The translations under genes were made by a program, and so were the position numbers. The notes beneath the pieces were generated by a model. That model searched no databases and was not told the origin of the DNA. It saw only the letters and a program-made list of their open reading frames with translations. From Rebecca billardiae RCC1528 (Eukaryota > Haptophyta), in contig OZ251228.1 of assembly GCA_965240325.2 (NCBI GenBank), forward strand, positions 434,001 to 498,000: a stretch of DNA of 64,000 nucleotides. The letters run 5' to 3'. How positions within the stretch are numbered: the first letter of the stretch is position 1; each line of letters begins with the position of its first letter. Positions 20,961 to 31,338 of this stretch are shown here, piece after piece.

Positions 20961-21767
20961 ATGACGATGGCGTCCGCCGAGCTCGCCCTCTCATGTGTGG
21001 GCGTGGGTGTCGGGTACTTCACGGCGCACAGGCTCGCGCAGCGGTTGGCGCGCGGCAGCGACCAGTGCGTCTGGGAGCTTGCTGACGTGCTTTTCCACGT
21101 GCCGCACGTGCCGCTCCTCCTCGCGCTCGTCGGTGTGGCACTGAGCAAGCTGGGCGGCGTGGCGATGATGGCGGACGGCGACAGCGCCAGTTCAGTCCGT
21201 GCGCGATGGCACGTCGAGACGACGGAGACGCGCGTTTTCCTCGCTCTCTACGTTGTACAGAGCGTCGCACACATCGGCGTGCTCCAGCGCAAGCGAAACG
21301 TCAGCTCGCCGGCGGCGTACATGCTGCACCACGCGCTCAGCATCGCGTGCTATGGCTCGGCGCTCGCGACCGGCCGCATGCACTTCTGGGCCGTGCTCGA
21401 TGCGCTGTGCGAGGTGACTAACATCTTCCTGAACAACATCTTTCTCTTCCGCGCGCTCGGCTGGGACCGCACGCTGCCCACGCTGTACGTGCTCAACGGC
21501 GCGCTGCTGTGGGCCACGTACGTCGGCTTCCGGCTCGTCCTCTTCCCGGTGTGGCTCTGGCTCTTCTGGCGCGACGTCCGCGGCTGGCCCGAGCTCACGT
21601 GGGATCGGATCAACGCGTTCGAGCGGTACGCTTACGCGAGCACGACCGTGCTGCTCCTCGCCATCAGCACGCTGTGGTTTGGCCGGATCACGCAGGGCTT
21701 GCTGAACGCCGTGCGGCCTTCGCGCGCCAAGCGCGACGCACGCAACGGCAAGCAGTCGGGTGACTGA
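20961..21767 (+). CDS. TLC-domain (TRAM-LAG1-CLN8) multi-pass membrane protein
   Basis: A 268-residue protein beginning MTMASAEL; the longer frame upstream includes non-coding spacer. About six hydrophobic segments are seen. The region MLHHALSIACYGSAL, then LCEVTNIFLNNIFLFRALGW, then a further segment ending GFRLVLFPVWLWLF has the order and spacing of a TLC domain of the TMEM56/TLCD type: His pair, then the 'E.t..flN' helix, then the R-x-x-x-F/P helix. TLC proteins act in ER/Golgi or plasma membrane lipid metabolism or lipid sensing; ceramide synthases are one branch. The Lag1 motif of ceramide synthases is not complete here, so a synthase role is not claimed. The Lys/Arg-rich C-terminal tail could be cytosolic. 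Confidence 0.75.
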   Translation: MTMASAELALSCVGVGVGYFTAHRLAQRLARGSDQCVWELADVLFHVPHVPLLLALVGVALSKLGGVAMMADGDSASSVRARWHVETTETRVFLALYVVQSVAHIGVLQRKRNVSSPAAYMLHHALSIACYGSALATGRMHFWAVLDALCEVTNIFLNNIFLFRALGWDRTLPTLYVLNGALLWATYVGFRLVLFPVWLWLFWRDVRGWPELTWDRINAFERYAYASTTVLLLAISTLWFGRITQGLLNAVRPSRAKRDARNGKQSGD

Positions 21768-23014
21768 GCGCGCCCGCTGGCGTCAGGCCGCGTCAGCCGC
21801 CGGGCCGCATCGTCGCTGATGCAGCGCGACTGGCCACGCCATGATACTCGCAATCATATAGCGCACTGGCGCGCATCACTCAGGGCGCTGCAGATCGGCC
21901 ACGGTCCCGCACAGAGAGTGGCGGCGAGGCCTGACGCCGCAGAGTGCCTGCACTGACTATATAACTGGTTAATATATACTGGACTGGTGACCTGCTGATG
22001 ACTGCTGGCTCCGGTCACTGTCCGGGACGTCCAGCAGGGGTGCGTAGTCAATATACTCAAAATTTATGGCGGTGCGCTTCGGATGTGACTCTCAGGCGGT
22101 ACCGTACAGCGCCAGCAGCGCGCCGCAGGGCCCCGGCCGGCCTCTGCCGAGCCGCCGCCGCACCGCGCAGGCGGGCCGGCGGCAGCGGGCCGCCACGGAG
22201 ACCGGCCGGCGCCCGAGTCAGTAAACAGTATCCGGTCCCGCGCATTCGGCATTGATGATGCCACCAGCGGGCCTTGGCCGCGGACACCACCGCCTGCCAG
22301 GCGGCACAGGGCCGCACAGGCTGCTCCGGCCGCCGTGACGGGCCTGACTGGGCTCAGGCTTGAGCAGCGCACGTGCCGTCGTGCGTGTGCGTGAGTCAGC
22401 GTGACTGTCAGACTGACGATGGACGCCAGACTCATGACGCCGCCAGCATGTTGCTGGCATAGTCACAGCATAGCACTATTAGCAGAGTGAGCCGGCGTGA
22501 CTCAGATCAGTATCTTTCATTCTTTGGGATCAGTCCCGGGATCTTTCATTCTTTGGGTCTGAGACTGATGAGACTGAGTCAGTCAGTATAAGTCCGGAGG
22601 CGGGGCAGTGCTTGGCGCCGACTGTAGTGTGTAAGTGTCGTCGTAACTTTCAAGGCGTAGTGCCAGAGTCGGCACTTCTGAGTACTGTAGTCTGTACGAC
22701 CCCAGACGGCACTCGGCACTGACCGCCAGCCCCGGCGACCGTCCCCAGCCCCTTGGCGGGCCCTCGCCCGCTCGGGCCGCCAGCTATGGCGTCTCATCAG
22801 CTCGTATACCGCGTGGATGGGAATAGCGTGGACCGAGTTACCCTCTCGCACCGCTCGGGCCGACCTCGACACCGGTCACTCGCTCGCGTGCGGCCGCGGG
22901 GACCCCCGGCCGGCACCCGAGTCGAGCCCGCTCGGCCGTTTCAGGCCGATTTGTAACCGACTTTTCATCAGCACTTCTTATTGTGGACGTCCGTCCTGAC
23001 CGTCCATCAGTCGC
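21768..23014. other. Long intergenic spacer
   Basis: A 1.25 kb spacer with no recognised gene. It contains a 17 bp direct repeat (ATCTTTCATTCTTTGGG at 22512-22528 and 22541-22557) and a GC-rich block at 22100-22220. The part next to the helicase start (22700-23010) may be its promoter. Confidence 0.4.
22512..22557. repeat. 17-bp direct repeat
   Basis: Two perfect copies of ATCTTTCATTCTTTGGG, period 29 bp, with CAGTCCCGGG between them. Confidence 0.8.
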
Positions 23015-26000
23015 ATGTCGCTCGCACACGGTGATCAGCCCATCTCGCCGTCGCACGACGAAGTGGACGGCCCCTACCTCCCGCGCGCGGCCCGCGAACA
23101 ACACGAGCGTGCGCTCGCCTCCGCCGTGCGTCGCACAGCCCCGCAGCGCGCGCTGCATGCCCACATCGGGTGCGCGCTCACGCCCGCGCAGCAATCCATC
23201 GCAAGCCTGAGCCCGTCGTGCGCGCTCTCCGTGCTCGCGGGCGCGGGGAGCGGCAAGACGAGCACGATGGTGCAGCGCGCGGTCGAGGCGATCACACGCC
23301 ACGGCATGGCGCCGTCGGAGATCCTAATGGTGACGTTCTCGGTGAAGGCGGCGTGCGAGATGTCTGAGCGCGTCGCGGCGCGCCTCGCTCTCGCCGCGCC
23401 GGGCGGGAGCGCCCTCCCTGTGGTCAAGACATTTCACGCGCTCGCCTTCAGCTGGATCTCGCGCTACCACCGCGCATGCGGCTTTGAGCAGCGGCCCCGC
23501 CCGCTGATCGGCGCCAGCGAGGAGCGTGAGGTGATGCGCGGGGTCGTCGAGGAGCTCGTGATGGTGAAGCGCCTGGCGCGCTGCCGCGCGTGGCTCTGGC
23601 TCGACGCGCGCGCGAGCTGGGCCGAGGTGCTCGACTGCATGCGCGCGAGCGCGGACTACGCTCCGTTGCTTGCGCGGGCGGAGCAGGAGGCGGCCGCGCA
23701 GGTGCAGCCGCCGAAGCCGCCGAAGAAGAAGGCGAAGGCGAAGGCCGCAAAGGGCGCGGGTGCGGATGCTTCGCCGCGCGCCGCCGGCGCCACGGCCGCC
23801 TACGTGCTCGCGGCATCGGCGGCCGCGGAGGCATCGGCGGCCGCCGAGGCGGAGCGAATGCGCGCGCGCGCGCTTCGCACGCTTGCGTATTTCGCCCTGC
23901 GCACGCGCGAGCTGCAGCCGCGCGCGCCCAAGGCGGGCGGGTCCTCGCAGGGGGCGCGGAAGAAGCCACCCGCGCTCAGCTCGCTGAAGGACGACCTCGC
24001 AGAGCGCTACCTCGCCGCGAGGCGCATCGACGAGCAGCTCAACATCATCCGCGCCGCGCGCCGCGCCGGCCACCGCGCGTCGGAGTACGTGGGCGACGAG
24101 CGTGCGCTGTGGGAGGGGTACTCGGCGAGTAAGCGGCGGCAGTGCCTCGTCGACTTTGACGACATGCTGCACGCGTTCGAGGCGCTGCTCGAGGCGCACG
24201 AGCCCGCGCGGCGCGCGCTCGCTAGCCGCTTCAACCTGATCATCGCCGACGAGTTCCAGGACAACTCGGCGCTGCAGAACCGGAGCCTCTTCCTGCTCGC
24301 GACGCCTCCGCTGCGCGCGCTGCCCGTGACAGTCGTCGGCGACGACGACCAGTGCATCTACGCGTTCCGCGGCGCCGAGCCGGGCAACTTCGGCGCGTTC
24401 CGCGCGCGCTGCGCCGAGCTCGGCATCGCGCTGCAGAGCCAGAGGCTCGAGGAGAACTTCCGCTCGTCCGCCAACATTGTACACGTGGGCCGGGCGGTGC
24501 TGCAGATGTGCCACAGGCGCGAGGCCAAGGCGCGCGCGCGCGCGCGCGATTGCGCGCGCGCGCCCCGCGGCCGTTGGCGCGCGCCGTTGGCGGCGCCCGT
24601 CACGCGGCGCGCGGCGGCTCTGACCGCGCGCGCACCGCGCCGCGCCGCGCCTGTGCAGGAGCTCGTGCCCACGCGCCCGGCCGGCGAACCAGTCCTGGCG
24701 TGGCGTGTGCGCGGCGCGCAGGAGCAGGCATCGGCCATCGCATCTGCGATTGTGCGCCGGCGCGAGCGCGCGCGCGCGGCCGGCGCGGCGGCCGCCGAGG
24801 CCGGCACCGGCGCGGACGAGCACCGCTCGGCGCGCGGCGCGGCGCGCGCGACGGCGGGCGGCGCGTGGTCGGACTACGCCTGCCTCTTCCGCGCCTTCAA
24901 GTTCGGCGCGAGCAACCTCAACGCCGAGCTGCAGCATGAGCTCGCGAGGCGGCGCGTGCCGTACGCGGTGGTGGGCGGTTTGTCTCTCTTTGAGCGCGCG
25001 GCGGCGAAGGACCTGATGGCATACTCTGAGCTGTTGCTGCCCGAGGGCTCCTCCGACGCGGCGCTGCTGCGCATTCTGAACAAGCCGCCGCGGCGCATGT
25101 CCGACAAGGCCGTCCGCGTGATCAAGGACGCACGCGACGCGGAGGTGGAGCGCACCGGCCGCCACGACACACTCGAGAGCGCGGCGCGCCGGCTCGCGCG
25201 CTCGGCCGTCGGGCTGCAGCCGGCGCAGCTGAGCAACCTCGCCGTGTTCTTTGCCACGGTGGATGCCCTCCGCGACGCGGCCGTGTACACGCCGCTGCCG
25301 GCGCTCCTGCTCCGCGCGTGGCAGGAGTCCGGGCTCGAGCGCTTCCATGCGGAGGAGCAGGAGCGCCGCAAGGCCAAGCGCGAGCGCGACGCGCACGCCG
25401 GAGGCATCGGCAAGCGCGCGGGTGCGCCGACGGAGGAGGAGGCGGAGGGGGAGGGGGAGGAGGAGGAGGTGTCGACGGACGACGAGCAGAGCACCGCCTC
25501 GGAGCGCGACGCGGACGAGGCGGACGAGGAGGACGAGGAGGAGCCGCCGGCCCCCACGCCGCCAGCGGAGGCCGTGGGCAGTGGCGGCCCGAGCGGTGCG
25601 AGCAGCGACCGCCCGGCCGCGGCCGCTGTGCAGCAGCAGCCGCACAGCCGCGTGGCGAACGTGGGCGTGCGCGCGCTCTTGCGTGTGGCACAGGACGAGG
25701 CGGAGGCGCAGCGCGCGCTCTTCGACGCGGAGGCTCAGGCCGAGGCGGCCGCGGGCCCGCCCTCGCTCTATGCGCTGGCGCGGCACGCTGTGGTCGCGCA
25801 CTGCGACGCGGCCGCGCACGCAGGCGAGCGCGTGCGTGCGCTGCTCGCGGGCGCGCCCGAGTTGCTCGTTGAGGAGCTGTTCGCGCCGCGAGGTGCAGGG
25901 ACGTGCGTGCTGCGCGCGTTCGCAGCCGCCATCGCGCTGCAGAGCGACGAGCACGACCGCGCCGCGGGAGGCAAGGGCGCGGCCACAAAGAAGGCCAAGC

Positions 26001-26530
26001 GCGACAAGGTGGCCGTCTCGACAATCCACCGCGCCAAGGGGCTCGAGTGGGCGGTGGTGTTCGTGCCCTACTTCAACGACGGCTTCATGCCCATGCACTT
26101 TCGCGCGGGGACGGACGACCGTCGGCACGTGCGCGAGTGCGCCGCGCACCAAGGCGGGGCATGCTCGCGCAACTGCACGCAGCTCTTCATCGAGCTCGAC
26201 CGGCGCGACGGGCGCGGCACGGCTGAGGAGCGGCACCACGACGAGGAGCACCGCCTGGTGCACGTCGCCGCGACACGTGCGAAGGACGCGCTCATCTTCA
26301 CCGCGGTCGAGCGAGTCTTCATGTTCGACCGGGACGAGCGCCGCATGAGGTGGGTTGACACGCCGCCCTCGCCCTGCCTGGCACGCATGATCGCTGCTGG
26401 CCCGGCACGCGTGCCGGATGGCAATCAGCATGGCGCACCTTCTCTCGTCCAAGCGGCGGTCGACGCTGACGGCTGCCATGGTGCGACTATGGCTGTCACC
26501 ATCAGCAGCCATGCTGGCCGTGCCGAGTAG
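23015..26530 (+). CDS. UvrD/Rep-type superfamily 1A DNA helicase
   Basis: A 1,171-residue ATP-dependent 3'-5' DNA helicase by family. Motifs in order: Q-type motif with LTPAQQ; Walker A GAGSGKTS (residues about 76-83); motif Ia VTFSVKAA; motif [11 protein letters not shown] (about 411-416), the family's DExQD box; motif [17 protein letters not shown]; motif IV LEENFRS; motif [12 protein letters not shown] (about 1002); motif [14 protein letters not shown] (about 1082). Lineage insertions are a Lys/Ala-rich stretch at residues about 225-280, an Arg/Ala-rich stretch after motif IV (24520-24650) and an acidic Glu/Asp block (25430-25550). Family roles are repair, replication restart or recombination control. 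No organelle signal is evident. All catalytic motifs are intact. The Arg/Ala insertion, ending GTGCAG before GAGCTC, could hide an in-frame intron. Confidence 0.9.
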   Translation: MSLAHGDQPISPSHDEVDGPYLPRAAREQHERALASAVRRTAPQRALHAHIGCALTPAQQSIASLSPSCALSVLAGAGSGKTSTMVQRAVEAITRHGMAPSEILMVTFSVKAACEMSERVAARLALAAPGGSALPVVKTFHALAFSWISRYHRACGFEQRPRPLIGASEEREVMRGVVEELVMVKRLARCRAWLWLDARASWAEVLDCMRASADYAPLLARAEQEAAAQVQPPKPPKKKAKAKAAKGAGADASPRAAGATAAYVLAASAAAEASAAAEAERMRARALRTLAYFALRTRELQPRAPKAGGSSQGARKKPPALSSLKDDLAERYLAARRIDEQLNIIRAARRAGHRASEYVGDERALWEGYSASKRRQCLVDFDDMLHAFEALLEAHEPARRALASRFNLIIADEFQDNSALQNRSLFLLATPPLRALPVTVVGDDDQCIYAFRGAEPGNFGAFRARCAELGIALQSQRLEENFRSSANIVHVGRAVLQMCHRREAKARARARDCARAPRGRWRAPLAAPVTRRAAALTARAPRRAAPVQELVPTRPAGEPVLAWRVRGAQEQASAIASAIVRRRERARAAGAAAAEAGTGADEHRSARGAARATAGGAWSDYACLFRAFKFGASNLNAELQHELARRRVPYAVVGGLSLFERAAAKDLMAYSELLLPEGSSDAALLRILNKPPRRMSDKAVRVIKDARDAEVERTGRHDTLESAARRLARSAVGLQPAQLSNLAVFFATVDALRDAAVYTPLPALLLRAWQESGLERFHAEEQERRKAKRERDAHAGGIGKRAGAPTEEEAEGEGEEEEVSTDDEQSTASERDADEADEEDEEEPPAPTPPAEAVGSGGPSGASSDRPAAAAVQQQPHSRVANVGVRALLRVAQDEAEAQRALFDAEAQAEAAAGPPSLYALARHAVVAHCDAAAHAGERVRALLAGAPELLVEELFAPRGAGTCVLRAFAAAIALQSDEHDRAAGGKGAATKKAKRDKVAVSTIHRAKGLEWAVVFVPYFNDGFMPMHFRAGTDDRRHVRECAAHQGGACSRNCTQLFIELDRRDGRGTAEERHHDEEHRLVHVAATRAKDALIFTAVERVFMFDRDERRMRWVDTPPSPCLARMIAAGPARVPDGNQHGAPSLVQAAVDADGCHGATMAVTISSHAGRAE

Positions 26531-26550
26531 TAGACGCATGCCGTGGTCGG

Positions 26551-26701
26551 CGCGACTCTCTCTCTCTCGCTCGCTCTCCCTCGTCTCTCTCTCTCTCTCT
26601 CTCTCTCTCTCAGACTCTCTCTTGAGTCAGCAGACTGATCCGGTCTCTGAGTCCGTCTGGCTCTACGAGTACTACGACATTATCATCGGCGTCCGGCCTA
26701 G

Positions 26702-26797
<96 letters not shown>
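26551..26797. repeat. (CT)n microsatellites
   Basis: An imperfect CT array at about 26560-26630 and a nearly pure array of about 93 bp at 26705-26797, immediately downstream of the helicase stop at 26530. Confidence 0.95.
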
Positions 26798-26800
<3 letters not shown>

Positions 26801-27355
26801 ATGTGGCGGGTTATTGGTATACTACAATAATTAGTAGGTATATATATATACAACATAATAATAATTATAATATATATATATATAACTACCGTGATTGTCG
26901 GTGTCCCGAAGAGGCGGACGACAAGAACGCCGGGCGCCAGCGCCGCTCACCAGAGCCACATCACCCCTGTACCAGACCATCACCATCGCCTCGAAGGGCT
27001 CGGCTCCCGCCGCCCGCGGACAAACAGCCTGTCCGGGTTTGTCGCCCCGGAGATCGGTTTCCGGCGCCGGCCTCAGCCGCCTCGGCTTCGCCAGGCGCGG
27101 CGTACGGGATGGCTCCAGCCGGGCTCGTGGCCCTGCGCGGTGCTCCCCAACACACCATGAAACGGGATCACTCACGCACCGCGTCTCGTCGACGGCGAGC
27201 GCGGTATGCCCACCGCATCTGCTGCCGCTCGCCAAGGCATGAGGACACGTAAATCCCACTGAGTCACAGGAACACACGCAGCCGCCTCGGCATCGACATG
27301 CCAGGCGGCGTGCCCACCTTCGGCCAGCAGTTGGCGTCGGCGTTCACGAGGACGG

Positions 27356-27475
<120 letters not shown>

Positions 27476-27925
27476 TATTGGTGACGATGACGAATTATGC
27501 TGGACGACTGAAAAGTCGCGGAATAAGGCGCGCAGCGGCGCAGCTCATAATAATTAATATACTAGTCAGCGAACCCTCCGGGCAACAGAACCCTGCCGCC
27601 GGCTTTGAGGCCGAATATACACGCCACACTGGGGCACATATATCACCTGAGGGCCGCCAGGCCTTCTGTGTGATAAGCTACCCGGAGTACCCCAGTCATG
27701 CCGCTTGATACACACCTTCCCCCAACCGACAGTCACTCCGAGTCGCCGACAGTGGGGCTCCACATTCCTTACTTAGAAGCTACATCATGATCCTGGCTCC
27801 GGCTCCTGTCCACCCCCCCAGCTCCGTTACGTCTTGGCCCCGAGCCTAAGTCAACCAAGCGGACCATGCAGCAGAGTCCCTTCCGACCCCCGATTGATGA
27901 CTTCAACGAGAAATGTCGCATCCGA

Positions 27926-28094
27926 CCACCTCCCAATAGGTTCAGACTCTATTTTACCATGCAATTACCCGCCCCTTACTCATATTTCAGCATAATCCGG
28001 GAGCGTTCCGGACACCTGGATACATATGCGAAAATGGTACCCGGAATGGGTATTTAGTTATATAAAATAGAGTCTGAACCTATTGGAGGTGTGG
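27926..28094. repeat. Large hairpin / short inverted-repeat element
   Basis: The left arm contains TCCCAATAGGTTCAGACTC plus TATTTTA (27931-27957). The right arm 28063-28088 is its reverse complement, differing by one missing C. Inner segments also match imperfectly (ACCCGCCCC against ACCCATTCC). The unit is about 170 bp and AT-rich against a GC-rich background. It resembles a MITE or a stem-loop element; no target-site duplication was confirmed. Confidence 0.75.
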
Positions 28095-28591
28095 CTGATG
28101 ATCCATCTGGCGCCGTATTGCCCGTAATGTCGTCCAAGGGACCGCCTGGGGTGGTCTAGGAGCTATCGTAGATCATCAGAGGCGGCGATCCCGCCGATTG
28201 CAGTGTCAAGATGTAACGCTCCAGTGACCGGACTGGGGGGGGTGGACCGAAGGCGGAGCCTCCTCATCCTGTCGGCGCGCTGTCGCATCGGCGCCCAGTC
28301 TGAGAGTTCGGACGACGACGTTTTGTTTGTGGACGACGGTGACGCGAGGACGACGGGCGCTGGCGCGCCGCGAGGCGGCCGCAGCCCTCATCCAGGCCTA
28401 CTCGCAGGCGCGGGACGGCTTATATATGTATATACGTAGTTATACTCGCGCGCAATATAAACGACGCGCGACGCGATTATCAGTTCCGTCCGACTCGTCG
28501 CCGCGGCGCTTACCGCCTTAGTCCTTACCAGCATCGGGCGGCGTCGCGTTCGGCGTTGGCCGTTCATGGGCGGTGACAGTTGGCGGGCGTC

Positions 28592-28641
28592 AATCTCGCC
28601 TGCCTGAGCTGTGTGCGTCTCTTATTATTAGCAGTAAACTG
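28592..28641 (-). repeat. Dispersed ~48-bp element, copy 1 (inverted)
   Basis: The reverse complement reads CAGTTTACTGCTAATAATAAG followed by AGACGCACACAGCTCAGG and CAGGCGAGATT. It matches copies at 47346, 52557 and 52612. It lies 45 bp beyond the 3' end of the EsV-1-7 repeat gene. Confidence 0.85.
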
Positions 28642-28685
28642 TATATGGTCATCAGTGCATCATTGAATTCGCGGTCCGATGATCG

Positions 28686-29678
28686 TCAGCATCGTGCTGG
28701 TGCTTGGATGACTGCCAGGTACGTGTTGCACGCAGTCAAGGGGGGCGGGACGCGCGTGTGCCAATCGTCTTCGTGGCAGGGCTGCGTGTGCCACCGACCG
28801 TCGACACCCCAGCTGACGTCGACGAATGGAAACACGAGACGCCCAGTGCCACCTGTGGGCAGCACCACGCGGGCCGACGCTAAATCATCAGCGTTTGCGT
28901 TGATGGTGGTGGCGGTGCGCCCGTGGCCATCGCTGGAAGGCGAGATGGGCGCCACGATGCCAGCCAGTACACGCACCCGTGGTGGGGCGGGCACCGGCGG
29001 CGGCAGGGTCCTCGGAGCTGTGCTCATTGCATGGAGTCTTCGCGCCTGGGTTGCCGCGGCGCTAGCGAAGTGGTGATGCCCCGCGGCGGAGCCGGCTTCG
29101 TCGAGCTCGCGCCTCGTGACGTGCTTGACCATGCCGAGCATCCTGTGCTCAGCGCAGCGGCAGGCGTGGTGATCGCCAGGCCTGCCGAAGGAGGGTCGCT
29201 TTACACACCCCGGACGGGTGCACGTGCGGCCCTTCATGCCAAACATGCCCTCGCTCTTGTGCGCGGCGCACCGGCTGGGTCGAGCGTCACCCGGCATGCC
29301 AAAGGACGGGACCTTGGAGCAGCCAGGGTGGCTACACGCCCGGTTTTTCATGGCGGACATGCCTTCGAGCTTGTGCAAGGCGCACCGACTGGCGCGGACG
29401 TCACCTGGCATGCCGAACGAGGGCACCTTCATGCAGCCAGCAACAGCGCACTTGCGGCTCTTCGCGCTGATCACGCCGCCGAGCTTGTGCGGGGCATACC
29501 GGCTGCTGGCTCGCACGTCGCCCGGCATGCCGAAGGACGGCGCCCTGCCGCACCCGTGAAGATTGTACGTAAGGCGCCTCGCCGTGTCGGCGGTGGGTGG
29601 CCCCTGCATCGGCGCCGGCAGCGGCGCGTGCAGCTGCACCCACGACGGCGCGTGTAGCTGCACCCACGGCCACGCCAT
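28686..29678 (-). CDS. EsV-1-7 cysteine/histidine repeat protein
   Basis: A 330-residue single-exon frame. Residues about 43-185 hold four 38-residue units with pattern C-x4-C-x16-C-x2-H-x12, the EsV-1-7 repeat first named from an Ectocarpus virus protein and shared by the brown-algal developmental regulator IMMEDIATE UPRIGHT. The units carry CAVAGC...CALH, CSHPGC...CAAH and CTRPGC...CAEH, each with PSFG(M/R)PGD between. The first unit (GCGRAPSFGMPGDV) is degenerate and has lost the first and third Cys. The Cys3-His geometry predicts zinc binding; molecular function in the family is not established. The C-terminal 130 residues have no known domain. DNA repeat period is 114 bp. No intron is needed. 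Confidence 0.85.
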   Translation of the reverse strand: MAWPWVQLHAPSWVQLHAPLPAPMQGPPTADTARRLTYNLHGCGRAPSFGMPGDVRASSRYAPHKLGGVISAKSRKCAVAGCMKVPSFGMPGDVRASRCALHKLEGMSAMKNRACSHPGCSKVPSFGMPGDARPSRCAAHKSEGMFGMKGRTCTRPGCVKRPSFGRPGDHHACRCAEHRMLGMVKHVTRRELDEAGSAAGHHHFASAAATQARRLHAMSTAPRTLPPPVPAPPRVRVLAGIVAPISPSSDGHGRTATTINANADDLASARVVLPTGGTGRLVFPFVDVSWGVDGRWHTQPCHEDDWHTRVPPPLTACNTYLAVIQAPARC

Positions 29679-31338
29679 GCCCAGTCCCGAGGCTCCAGCT
29701 CTGCTATCTCCTTAGTTGCCGGCCGACGGCTGGACTCATTCTATGATTTAACGACACAGGTAGGACGACGCGGGTCTCCTGATTCGTCGGCGGCAGTGCC
29801 CGATCGTCGACACGAAGTCGGCGTTGGTGGCAAGAGCATAGCCTGCACCGCGATCGTAAAGCTTGAGCGCGGCCTTGAGCTGCTGCCCACCCTTCAGCAC
29901 CGTTTTTGCTGTACGTATCTCTTCCTGGGAATCAGGGCGTTGAGATTGGCGTTCCGCGCCAGTGACAGATCTTCATCTGTCACATATGTCACGTCACGGC
30001 CGTTACATGACAGGTAACGGTCGAAAATCCGAAGGGTGGCATCCCACCCTTCACCTACGCTGACACATTGAGGCGCTCTGGTCAGCCAGAAACGCTTACT
30101 ACGAGTGCAGCGTGCCCGCGCAGCGTGGCCAGGAAGCATCGCCCACTAGCTAATAGTAATACTCCCTGCGGCTTACATCGAGCCCGTGTCAGACGCCCGG
30201 AGTAGCAGTTCGCTTCATCGCGCGCGGGTGCGCGCGCACGTAGCCGCTGGCCGACGTGGTGAGCGCGTCGCGCGGCCGCGCGCGCGCACGAATCGAGTGT
30301 CAGCAGCAGCACTCGCTCGCGCTCAGCGGGAAAACATGTAACTCGGCTCACTAGGCGTCCGTGGATCAGGCATCAGCAGGCTACCGCAGCCGTGGTAGAC
30401 GTTGCAGCTGATGGGGTGGAAGGCTCGAGTGCTCGACCGCACGCCTGGCAACAGGAGGGCGCGAGCGATCGCAACCACCGCCGCGCCTGCGTCCGCGAGG
30501 GGGCTGAGCACCTTGACCTTACGCGTCGCCCTGGCTGGGCGTTGCGGGTCAGATGTATCTGTCCTACCCCCACGGCGTCGCGCGCGGGCTCTGAGCCGAC
30601 GGTCGGCGTCTGAACGGTGAACGGGTCGGTTTCCTGGCGTCCACGCAGTTATATAATATATTGTTGCCGCGCATCATCGAGGGAATCACGACCGTCGGCC
30701 AGATCGTCGAGCTCGAGCGGGCCAAGCCTCGTCCTCCGAAGATGGCGGCAGCCTATCGGGTCAATCGTCTACCTCGTCACCCATACCGACCGTATCGACC
30801 CTTCCGCTCGCCACTCTGAGCCTTGCGCCGTCGTCAGAGCTCGCGAGCGCGCCGACGGCGACGGGCCGTCGGGCGCCATCGACTCATGCCATGTCGCAAA
30901 GGGTGGGACCCCACCCTTCCGACGGCCCGCCGGTAAAGAGCGATCCTAAGGCTAAGGGCTCAGGCGGCGCCCTCAGGCGCTACGGCTGCCAGGGGTTGCG
31001 CGTACGGGCGTGAGCTGATCGGAGGGATGCCCACGCTGCTACTAACTAAGATGTACACCGCGCGCAGCAGTCTGATACGACGGAAAGGGGGCGAGGACTG
31101 AAGGACCCCTTGAACGGAAGAAGTATGAATCATGAAGATTGAAGTACCCGGGGAGGTCGCGGCCACGCAAGCTCGCTCGGGCAGCACGGCGCACGCCGGC
31201 GACCCGGCTGCCCGTGGCTCGCGCCCGCACGCACGGCCGCGGCGTCAGCGGCAACGTTGGCGTGCGGAGCCCCGGGCCGACGGGCAACGCAGCGCCGGCT
31301 GCGCACGACCACGCGGACCACGATAGGCGGAGACCGGC
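29679..31338. other. Gene-poor spacer
   Basis: 1.66 kb. Apart from a degenerate coding trace at 29780-30139 (separate entry), no gene is supported. A GACAGATC/CATCTGTC inverted pair lies near 29960-29985. The segment 30640-30660 is TA-rich. Confidence 0.4.
29780..30139 (-). pseudogene. Degenerate coding trace with one frame change
   Basis: On the minus strand the frame ending at 29894 reads GWDATLRIFDRYLSCNG and then VTYVTDEDLSLARNANLN. A frame change near 29910 continues as KGGQQLKAALKLYDRGAGYA and ATNADFVSTIGHCRRR. Both look like ordinary protein rather than GC-rich noise, and together they suggest a frameshifted remnant. The family is not recognised. A missed intron is less likely because the overlap is only a few bases. 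It could be a transposon or viral fragment. Confidence 0.3.

Noticed and set aside
26890-27280. Overlapping frames of 90-149 codons on both strands
   Set aside because: No domain, signal or consistent composition; they overlap each other in a repeat-rich spacer.
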